From Ignavibacteriota bacterium (GTDB lineage Bacteria; Bacteroidota; Ignavibacteria; Tepidaquicellales; Tepidaquicellaceae): a stretch of 21,038 bases of DNA. The first letter of the stretch is position 1. The number at the start of each line of letters is the position of its first letter. The position numbers and the translations under genes are program-made. The stretch is taken from positions 1 through 21,038 of the forward strand of contig PMIW01000041.1 in the NCBI GenBank assembly GCA_003158365.1, read 5' to 3'. The notes under the pieces are model-generated. The model was not told the DNA's origin and searched no databases. It saw only the letters and a program-made list of their open reading frames with translations. Shown here one piece after another: positions 14,818 to 21,038 of the stretch.

Positions 14818-16905
14818 ATGAAAAAACATTTTACGGTTTTTTTATTTATACTTTTGTTTGCAACCGAATTATATTCCCAGTCAGCATGGCAAAGAATATA
14901 TCCTCAACCAACCGCTTCAGAAATTTATGATTCTTATTTTTTTAATGCCAGTACCGGCTTGATAGCTGCAGGAGGCTTTCTTTTTAAAACAACAGACGGC
15001 GGATTTAACTGGACTAAAATATTCAGGGATAACTCATCCTTAACTACAATTTTTTTCCTAAACCAGAATACAGGATGGCTAACAGCCAGCTGGGAAATAT
15101 TAAAAACCACTGACGGAGGAGAAAATTGGAATTCTCAATATTATTCCGATTCATCGGTTTTATTTAATATTTATTTTATTAATGCAAATACAGGGTGGGC
15201 ATTTACGGGAAATAGTTTATTGAAATCAACAGACGGGGGTACAAACTGGATTCCATTATGGACTACAGTTTCTCATACAACTTATTACAAGTTATATTTC
15301 AGGGATGAGAATACAGGTTTTTTATGTTGGGTTGGTGCACTATCATATACAACGAATGGAGGTTACAACTGGACACCGGTTATTAATAACAGTTGTTATG
15401 ATTTAAAGTTTATAAATCAATTAACCGGTTTTGCAGGAGCATATACAGGATTGATTTATAAAACCACAAATGGGGGATTTAACTGGTTTACATCTTTTAA
15501 TTCAGGTTTGACATGGAATTTTCTCTCCCTATCATTTGTAGATAGCCTGAACGGTTGGGCGATAGGTGATAGATATGGTGTAGTAGCGAAAACAACTAAT
15601 TGCGGACAGAGCTGGATTCAAAGCACAACAGGAATTGCGCATTATATGAATGATGGATTTTTGATCAATCAAAATACAGGATGGATATTTTCCGAATTAG
15701 GAGATATTTACAAAACAACAAACGGAGGCACTAATTTTTTTCAACAAAATAAAACACTTAATTCAAATCTTTATTCAATCTGTTTTACAGATGCATATAC
15801 TGGTTTTGCTTGTGGTTATTGTGATACGACAAATATCCCAGGGCAGAAAAATATTATTTTAAAATCAACCGATGGTGGTTTAAATTGGGATACTTCGTTA
15901 TGCGGATTAAATGGGTTTTTATATTCTATTTATTTTACAAATGCCAATACAGGTTTTTGCGGAAGTTCAAACGGGAAAATCTGGAAAACAACAAACTGCG
16001 GAATTGGCTGGGACTCGTCTTATATTGGATTTACCGATTGCATAAACGATTTCTACTTTATAAATTCAGCCACAGGCTGGACAGCTACCAATCAAGGCTT
16101 GCTAAAAACAACAAATACCGGGATTAACTGGAATATGCAATATAGTTTAAACGATTTTGAATGTGTTTATTTTATAAACGAAAATACAGGATGGGCTGGG
16201 GGATACTGGACAAAATTCGTTAAAACAACAAATGGTGGTTTGAATTGGTTTGACCAAATCTTACCTATCTATCAACAGCAATATGTTACTTCAACATTTT
16301 TTTTCGATGCAAATACCGGCTTCACCATTGCAGCAAGCATTTTATGTAAAACAACAAATGGCGGAAATAACTGGACAATTAATTCTCAAATTAATGATGA
16401 CTTGATTAAAATTACCTTTAAAGGTGATAAGGGCTGGATGTTAGGTTATAATGGAACTACCTGGATTACAAGTAACAGGGGAGAGACCTGGTTAAAATCA
16501 ATTGCTGATTCTTCTTTTTTGCAAACAAATTCCGTTTTCTTTTTAAATCAAAATACCGGATGGATTGCCGGGTATAACAGTGTTATATTGAAAACGACTG
16601 ACGGAGGAGTATGGATAAAGAAAAATGAAAATAAAATAGCCGAGAATTATTTGCTGGAGCAAAATTATCCGAATCCATTTAATGCCGAAACAAAAATCAG
16701 GTTCAACATAAAAAATTCCGGGACTGTTATTTTAAAAGTATATGATATTGCAGGAAGGGAAGTATCCACTTTATTAAATGAAAATATGAATCCCGGAAAA
16801 TATGAAATCATCTGGTCTGCAGAAAATTATCCGAGCGGGGTTTATTTTTATAGGTTACAGGCCGGAGATTTTGTGCAGGTAAAGAAAATGATACTAATCA
16901 AATGA
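14818..16905 (+). CDS. T9SS-exported YCF48/BNR-like protein with 14 propeller repeats
   Basis: 695 residues. Signal peptide MKKH, hydrophobic stretch to LYSQ (~21). The body (22-610) consists of about 14 repeats of ~40 residues, each with NxNTGW/F followed ~20 residues later by KTTNGGxNW (motif variants KTTDGGFNW, KSTDGGTNW, KTTNCGQSW, KTTNTGINW, TSNRGETW). Fourteen is what two seven-bladed propellers would need. YCF48-like propellers are known to act in protein or pigment assembly in phototrophs; in this phylum many are secreted proteins without assigned ligand. The C-terminal ~85 residues are a T9SS type A sorting domain (QNYPNPFNAET ... KKMILIK). Same architecture as the partial gene at 1-1050. 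Transcription likely ends at 16983-17012. Confidence 0.87.
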   Translation: MKKHFTVFLFILLFATELYSQSAWQRIYPQPTASEIYDSYFFNASTGLIAAGGFLFKTTDGGFNWTKIFRDNSSLTTIFFLNQNTGWLTASWEILKTTDGGENWNSQYYSDSSVLFNIYFINANTGWAFTGNSLLKSTDGGTNWIPLWTTVSHTTYYKLYFRDENTGFLCWVGALSYTTNGGYNWTPVINNSCYDLKFINQLTGFAGAYTGLIYKTTNGGFNWFTSFNSGLTWNFLSLSFVDSLNGWAIGDRYGVVAKTTNCGQSWIQSTTGIAHYMNDGFLINQNTGWIFSELGDIYKTTNGGTNFFQQNKTLNSNLYSICFTDAYTGFACGYCDTTNIPGQKNIILKSTDGGLNWDTSLCGLNGFLYSIYFTNANTGFCGSSNGKIWKTTNCGIGWDSSYIGFTDCINDFYFINSATGWTATNQGLLKTTNTGINWNMQYSLNDFECVYFINENTGWAGGYWTKFVKTTNGGLNWFDQILPIYQQQYVTSTFFFDANTGFTIAASILCKTTNGGNNWTINSQINDDLIKITFKGDKGWMLGYNGTTWITSNRGETWLKSIADSSFLQTNSVFFLNQNTGWIAGYNSVILKTTDGGVWIKKNENKIAENYLLEQNYPNPFNAETKIRFNIKNSGTVILKVYDIAGREVSTLLNENMNPGKYEIIWSAENYPSGVYFYRLQAGDFVQVKKMILIK

Positions 16906-16919
16906 GCAATGAAGAATGA

Positions 16920-16935
16920 ACCCGCCACGGCGGGT
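16920..16935. repeat. GC-rich palindrome downstream of T9SS gene
   Basis: ACCCGCC-AC-GGCGGGT is a perfect 7-bp stem, 14 bases after the stop codon, in otherwise AT-rich DNA. It shares the CCGCC..GGCGG core with the palindrome at 14588-14603. The following ATACGAGAGTT (16957-16967) also occurs in reverse complement inside the BIME-like cluster (1196-1206), hinting at a common repeat family. Confidence 0.5.
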
Positions 16936-16982
16936 GCAAAGAACGCATAATGAATAATACGAGAGTTAGATAATAAAATAAT

Positions 16983-17012
16983 AAACCCTGTCGGGTAATC
17001 GGCAGGGTTTTT
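16983..17012 (+). terminator. Intrinsic terminator after the 14-repeat gene
   Basis: AAACCCTGTCG (16983-16993) pairs with CGGCAGGGTTT (17000-17010; one G-U), loop GGTAAT, followed by a short T-run. It resembles the terminator at 14675-14713, with the same AAACCCTG/CAGGGTTT arms. Confidence 0.82.
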
Positions 17013-17103
17013 AATATTAATTTGTTAATATTCTAAAAGAAACATTTTTACTATATTACAGGGTTATACCAACCACAAACAGAGTTTTTAAAAAGGAGAA
17101 ATA

Positions 17104-18345
17104 ATGGCACAGGATTATTCCAATTTACAAAAACTTGCACAGCAGCAAACCCAGCAATATCAGCATAGTCCGAACAGCCCGAAGGGAAACATAGGATGCA
17201 TAGCAGTAATTATTGCGGCTGTTTTTTTTGCGGCAATGGGAGCGCTCGTGTATTTCTGGGTGTACCCTGCTTATTTCAGCAAAACAGCCGACGGTAAGAA
17301 AAATACCGCAACAAACAGGAAGGGTGACTCCGACAGAAACGAATCAACGGAATCTTCGCTAAAGGGTATCTATATGGATGCTCTGATTGTTCCGGGTGAT
17401 AACGGAAAAAAGAATCTCTGGATTATGTCTTATACTTTAAAAGGAAAAACCTATTATGTGAACACATACATTTATGACCCTGCCGATAAAGAAGTAATTA
17501 AAAGTTTTGAATCCGAATATTCCTCATACCCCTCATTAATGAAATTATTTTTGAAAGATAAAGAGGTATGGAAAGTGAATTCGGAGTCGAGCGGCAATCC
17601 TGCAGGAGTATCCATTTACGATGCGGCAAGCGGTGAAGAAAAATTAAATACACAGGGTTTCTCGCAGAAATATTCCGAATTGCAGGGTGGTATAAGCAAA
17701 TTATATGCGCGGGAAAACCCCCCTTACATTGAATTCGAAACCAAAGACGGCAGAAAGCCTGCATTCGATTTAACAAGCAACAAGATGTATGAAAATTATG
17801 CGGCATTCCGTAAGTCATACAGCGATGAAAAAACCGAGATGACAATTTTCGGTCTGGGATACGAGAAGAGTTCCGAGAATGCAAGAAAGAAATTATTTTT
17901 AGTAACAGGACCGAAATCAAATTTGTGGGAAAAGAATATTTCCGAATCGTATTTTGATAACCCGTCCACACTGAAATTTTTTACCAAGTCCGAAGCAAAA
18001 CCGCTGTTAAGTGATAAAGTCTTTTTAGAGGGTGAGCTTTTATACCAGGATGATGAATGCTGTTTTGTGTTTCACCAGACACAGGTCGGAAGCGACGCTG
18101 AAAGGCTTTTATCCTGCATAGATAAATCGGGAACTATTCTCTGGACTGCCTCGACCGAAAATGATTTATTTCCTAAGCTCCGCGCAACGAGCAAGGATGC
18201 AGTATCTGGAATGTTTTTCATAAAAAGCAGCGTACATGTATCGAGGTCGGGTGATTTGGTATTATTCGGTTTTGAAAGATTCGGTATTATTGGTTTTGAT
18301 TACAAAACAGGAAAAAAGATGTACGCAGTAGAGCTTTCAAAATAA
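17104..18345 (+). CDS. Single-pass membrane protein of unknown function
   Basis: 413 residues; ATG preceded by AAGGAG at good spacing (17093-17098). The N-terminal ~29 residues are polar and Gln-rich (LAQQQTQQYQ), then one transmembrane segment (~30-53, IGCIAVIIAAVFFAAMGALV), then a Lys/Asn/Ser-rich linker (60-85) and a ~325-residue soluble domain. The first 29 residues carry no strong signal-peptide character, so a cytoplasmic N-terminus and a periplasmic body are likely. The body has alternating strands with YxxN and xGKxxY patterns (LKGKTYYVNTYIYDPADKE, then GIIGFDYKTGKKMYAVEL at the C-terminus), suggesting a propeller-like fold with a PQQ-like flavour; no catalytic motif is seen. I do not recognise the family. 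Not preceded by another gene in the same transcript, since the terminator at 16983-17012 lies before it. Convergent with the gene at 18450. Confidence 0.7.
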   Translation: MAQDYSNLQKLAQQQTQQYQHSPNSPKGNIGCIAVIIAAVFFAAMGALVYFWVYPAYFSKTADGKKNTATNRKGDSDRNESTESSLKGIYMDALIVPGDNGKKNLWIMSYTLKGKTYYVNTYIYDPADKEVIKSFESEYSSYPSLMKLFLKDKEVWKVNSESSGNPAGVSIYDAASGEEKLNTQGFSQKYSELQGGISKLYARENPPYIEFETKDGRKPAFDLTSNKMYENYAAFRKSYSDEKTEMTIFGLGYEKSSENARKKLFLVTGPKSNLWEKNISESYFDNPSTLKFFTKSEAKPLLSDKVFLEGELLYQDDECCFVFHQTQVGSDAERLLSCIDKSGTILWTASTENDLFPKLRATSKDAVSGMFFIKSSVHVSRSGDLVLFGFERFGIIGFDYKTGKKMYAVELSK

Positions 18346-18449
18346 AAAAATAAATTTATTTTTGGATATTTAATATTATACTTATTTATTTCATTTATTT
18401 TATAAAATTTAAATTTTCTGATAATAAATAATTTCTTTGTTATAATTAT
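18346..18449. other. AT-only convergent intergenic region
   Basis: Between convergent genes. It contains the palindrome AAAAATAAATTTATTTTT (18346-18363), which has the shape of a bidirectional terminator but no GC pairs, so its strength is doubtful. No other terminator is seen for either gene. Confidence 0.4.
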
Positions 18450-20579
18450 TTATTCTTCCGAAATATCTTTAATCCATATCCCTCTTCCATAAGTGCTTAT
18501 TGCAACGTAAGATTTTCCGTTTGATGATTTTTCAATCAACCGCATCTCAGTTACCTTAATTGCTTCGGGCATTCCTTCGTTCCATTTTGCCCAGTTCAGT
18601 CCCCCGTTGACTGATTTATAGCAGCCGCAATCAGTTCCGAGATAGAGAATTTTTTCGTTTTCGGTGTTGGGAATCAAATCGGAAAGCAGGACGTTCGGTA
18701 AGTCACCCGATATATTTTCCCAGCTTTTTCCCCTGTCGGTTGTTTTATAAATTTTATGTTCAGGATAGTCCGTCCCGTACATAAGGGCATAAGCAACATT
18801 ATTATTTTTTGCGCTTACTGTTACGGATTTAACGAACATATTTTTAGGAAGACCTGCCGAGCGTTCATCCCACGAACCATTTTCATATACCTTCAATTTA
18901 TTTTTATTGTCGACTGTATCCAGCAGGCATACATACAGCACTGCGAACGGCGAAGTAAATTTAGATACGGCAATATTTGTAATAGGGAATCGGAATCCGC
19001 CGGGATTAAGTTTAGACCATTTGTTACCTTTGTTATTCGAATAAAACAAATGGTTATCGCAATTTACAAAGAGGTTATAGTTTGAGACTTTATCGTTTTT
19101 AATGTGTGTAAAATATATACTCCAGTCTTTTCCGCAGGTATCGATACCTTTATTCGCATCTATATAATTTACTCCGCCGTTTGTAGATTTAAACAGCGAG
19201 CAATCGTGAGGCGAAGCACATCCGTACTGCGCATAATATATCGTAGCAGGGTTAACGGGGTCAACAGAAATGGAAGTACAATCTCCAATCCAATAGTTAA
19301 TCCACTGAGCGCCCATATTGCTTGTCCCGCAAATACCATTATCGATTGCAACCCCATAAATATAATTTCCGTTTGACGGGCTTACATCGAATCCATAGAA
19401 CTGTGAAATCGGCAATGTGTTTTTTGCAGTGCTCCAGTTGGAGCCGTAATCAGATGAGATTGAAAAGCCTCCGTCGTTTCCCTCATAAATTGTTTTTCCG
19501 TTTTTTTCCCAGGCAATTGCGTGGTGGTCTGCGTGAACATTAACATTCTCGATTATTTTCCAGCTGTTTCCCCCATCGGTAGTGATGGAAAGTGATGCCC
19601 AGCCGAGAAGGACTCTGTTAGGGTCAGCCGGAGATACGGAAATATAGTTATTATAATTTCCCTGATAGAATCCAGAACTGTTTTTATTTATATAACCGGG
19701 ATTAATTTTTTTCCATGACTTTCCGTCGTTCTCGGTTTTATAAACCCCTTTTAGTGATGGCGAGCCGTAACCGGAAACCGAGATATAAATTACCGATGAA
19801 TTTTTTTCATACATTGAGATTGAAGTTCTTCCGATATCTTTATTCGGAAGCACAGCGTCTTTATCTATTCTTTCCCATTTATCCCCGCCATCTTCAGATT
19901 TATAAATACCAGAGATGTGTATATGGTTATATTCATCTGACTGTGAAATATTTTCCACTGCAGTATAAATAATATTGGGGTTTTGAAAATTTATTGCCAG
20001 ATCTGTGGTAACTCCGGAAAGGTGTCGCTCCCATGTTTCCCCGCCATCATTAGAACGATAGTAGCCTGAATCAGTCACTGCATGAATTTTTTTTGTATTA
20101 TTGGGAGTGAACCTGATTTTATAAAATGCAGTTGGTACCGGATTCATGCTTAATTGATTCCAGTGTTTTCCTTTATCAACGGTTTTCCATAGACCGGTTC
20201 CCGGAAAGACATAATCACCGGTACCGGCAAATATAATATTATCGTTTTCAGGACTCGTAACGAAGCTTCCGATAACGAGAGAATTCAGATTATCACTAAT
20301 AGGTTCGTATTTAAAATTTTTAGTATCAGTCTGGAAAATTCCTCCGCTTGCTGATGCGATAAGCAAGCCGTTTTTAGTAATTTCAATTTCATTAATTCTT
20401 CCGGAGTAATAGGAACCGGGAGCATAATGTAATTTCTGTCCGAACGGTCCGATACATTTCCATTTTGATTCTGCTGGTATATTATTTGAATCGTTTGCCC
20501 GATGAATAAAACTAAAGGATAAAAAGAGGATTAGAAATAATCCGCCTATACTGATAATAGATAATTGTGATTTTTTCAT
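18450..20579 (-). CDS. Sortilin/GH74-like Asp-box (BNR) propeller protein
   Basis: 709 residues. The N-terminus (SIGGLFLILFLSFSF, 10-24) is a signal peptide or an uncleaved anchor; no AxA site is clear. The body has about ten Asp-box motifs (S/T-x-D/N-x-G-x-x-W): KTVDKGKHW, RSNDGGETW, KSEDGGDKW, KTENDGKSW, ITTDGGNSW, ISSDYGSNW, KSTNGGVNY, YSNNKGNKW, KTTDRGKSW, KSVNGGLNW, interspersed with PxNPxxIY-type blade edges. This is the VPS10/sortilin or xyloglucanase-like double propeller. The end AISTYGRGIWIKD is the closing strand typical of the group. Unlike the other repeat proteins here, it has no T9SS tail, so it is probably periplasmic or membrane-anchored. Known members bind peptides or cleave glycans; I cannot decide between these from sequence. 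Monocistronic on the minus strand. Confidence 0.82.
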   Translation of the reverse strand: MKKSQLSIISIGGLFLILFLSFSFIHRANDSNNIPAESKWKCIGPFGQKLHYAPGSYYSGRINEIEITKNGLLIASASGGIFQTDTKNFKYEPISDNLNSLVIGSFVTSPENDNIIFAGTGDYVFPGTGLWKTVDKGKHWNQLSMNPVPTAFYKIRFTPNNTKKIHAVTDSGYYRSNDGGETWERHLSGVTTDLAINFQNPNIIYTAVENISQSDEYNHIHISGIYKSEDGGDKWERIDKDAVLPNKDIGRTSISMYEKNSSVIYISVSGYGSPSLKGVYKTENDGKSWKKINPGYINKNSSGFYQGNYNNYISVSPADPNRVLLGWASLSITTDGGNSWKIIENVNVHADHHAIAWEKNGKTIYEGNDGGFSISSDYGSNWSTAKNTLPISQFYGFDVSPSNGNYIYGVAIDNGICGTSNMGAQWINYWIGDCTSISVDPVNPATIYYAQYGCASPHDCSLFKSTNGGVNYIDANKGIDTCGKDWSIYFTHIKNDKVSNYNLFVNCDNHLFYSNNKGNKWSKLNPGGFRFPITNIAVSKFTSPFAVLYVCLLDTVDNKNKLKVYENGSWDERSAGLPKNMFVKSVTVSAKNNNVAYALMYGTDYPEHKIYKTTDRGKSWENISGDLPNVLLSDLIPNTENEKILYLGTDCGCYKSVNGGLNWAKWNEGMPEAIKVTEMRLIEKSSNGKSYVAISTYGRGIWIKDISEE

Positions 20580-20685
20580 AACGCAGTAATATTAACAAAA
20601 ATAATTATTAATATATATGAATTAATATTTTCAAAAATGGGAAAAGAAATTGAAAATTTGCTTTTATCAAATCGCAGGGAATTGT

Positions 20686-20751
20686 AAAAACCGGCATCTA
20701 ATATCATTGAAAGCCCAAAAGCTTTCATAAAGCAAATAATTACGGTTTTTT
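20686..20751. promoter_or_regulatory. Nested inverted repeats in the divergent promoter region
   Basis: AAAAACCG (20686-20693) pairs with CGGTTTTT (20743-20750). Inside, TGAAAGC (20708-20714) pairs with GCTTTCA (20721-20727) around CCAAAA. A T-run continues to 20751. The structure lies 58 bases upstream of the ATG at 20809 and 106 bases upstream of the minus gene starting at 20579. It may be a leader structure, operator or small terminator; nothing else identifies it. Confidence 0.35.
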
Positions 20752-20808
20752 AAAAAAAAGGAATGAATTTTTCGAATCAATTATTAAATATTATAAATTA
20801 AAGAAAAA

Positions 20809-21038
20809 ATGAAACAGAAAATTTTAGCTACACTAATATTTTGCCTGTTATTTACAGGATTTGTATTTAGTCAGAACAGACCCTCAAAGCATTCTAAAGA
20901 TGGAGATAAGAAACGGCCTACAGCAGAAGAAATGGTTAAGCGTGATATGAATATGTTTCAGCAGGAATTGAATCTTACCGAAACGCAGAAAACATTTACA
21001 CAGAAAATCCTCGAAGATTCCTATAAAAAAATGGAAGA
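20809..21038 (+). CDS. LTxxQ (Spy/CpxP-like) periplasmic protein, 3' end cut by window edge
   Basis: 76 codons are visible before the window ends. MKQK, a hydrophobic stretch (5-20) and FSQN (20-22) form a signal peptide. The mature start is Lys/Asp-rich, followed by a predicted helix with NLTETQ (55-60), the LTxxQ motif of the Spy/CpxP-like family. It resembles the protein at 3052-3456 in size of signal, charge and motif. The start lacks a clear Shine-Dalgarno (AAAGAAAAA precedes the ATG). The upstream neighbour is the divergent sortilin-like gene. Role by family: periplasmic stress or metal-linked helical protein; unproven here. Confidence 0.65.
   Translation, partial: MKQKILATLIFCLLFTGFVFSQNRPSKHSKDGDKKRPTAEEMVKRDMNMFQQELNLTETQKTFTQKILEDSYKKME

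Noticed and set aside
14990..16620. Regularly spaced AAAACAACAAATGGAGG-like segments considered as a CRISPR or DNA tandem array
   Set aside because: Spacing is a multiple of three, sequences vary at synonymous positions and they encode KTTNGG motifs of a propeller protein, so they are protein repeats.
17498..17971. 157-codon frame on the minus strand inside the membrane protein gene
   Set aside because: Antisense shadow of a gene with a good Shine-Dalgarno and transmembrane segment; its own product is Arg/His/Ile-rich without any recognisable feature.
1..21038. A defence system, secondary-metabolite cluster or phage region as the hidden system
   Set aside because: No nuclease, helicase, toxin-antitoxin, reverse transcriptase, methyltransferase, synthase or structural phage gene is visible; nearly all genes encode exported proteins with unrelated architectures.

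Overview
The window looks like a stretch of chromosome from an AT-rich member of the Bacteroidota/Chlorobiota/Ignavibacteriota group, with Ignavibacteria as my best guess. The evidence is five secreted proteins ending in the type IX secretion (T9SS) type A sorting domain in the form typical of that group (QNYPNPFN ... VYDILGxE ... LVNE ... SGIYFYxL ... KKMxLIK). Other support comes from lipoproteins with a Bacteroidota-like lipobox, genes with and without a Shine-Dalgarno sequence, and a protein resembling the N-terminal half of GWxTD proteins. No phage, plasmid, CRISPR, rRNA or tRNA gene is visible. Taxonomy is inferred from protein style only.

Layout. 1-1050: 3' part of a T9SS propeller protein. 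1051-1897: a repeat-rich gene-free region with paired inverted REP/BIME-like hairpins, an unrelated fifth hairpin and an 11-bp-spaced repeat block. 1898-3456: a lipoprotein and a small His-rich LTxxQ (Spy/CpxP-like) periplasmic protein. 3598-4005: a small secreted protein on the minus strand. 4203-5252 and 5354-7339: two convergent alpha/beta hydrolases sharing a terminator; the second is a CocE/X-Pro-peptidase-like enzyme with a T9SS tail. 7660-9306: a T9SS protein of unknown function with a calcium-loop motif. 9379-11517: minus-strand pair of a cysteine-synthase-like PLP enzyme with a Cys-rich tail and a GWxTD-like lipoprotein. 11867-12226: small lipoprotein with one carboxypeptidase-regulatory-like beta domain. 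12775-14556: T9SS glycosidase-like protein. 14818-16905: T9SS protein with 14 propeller repeats. 17104-18345: single-pass membrane protein of unknown role. 18450-20579: sortilin/GH74-like Asp-box propeller without a T9SS tail. 20809-end: start of a second LTxxQ protein.

Almost everything encoded is exported: T9SS cargo, lipoproteins and periplasmic proteins. The cysteine-synthase-like enzyme is the only clearly cytoplasmic product. Most genes appear to be transcribed alone, with intrinsic terminators at 3545-3582, 5301-5339, 14675-14713 and 16983-17012. I see no single pathway uniting them; the common theme is surface and extracellular function (hydrolases, glycosidase-like and propeller proteins). 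I did not find a convincing new multi-gene system. The points most worth following up are the BIME-like cluster, the repeat block at 1512-1736, the Cys-rich tail on the PLP enzyme, the glycosidase-like domain and the hairpin that spans a stop codon at 14542-14577.
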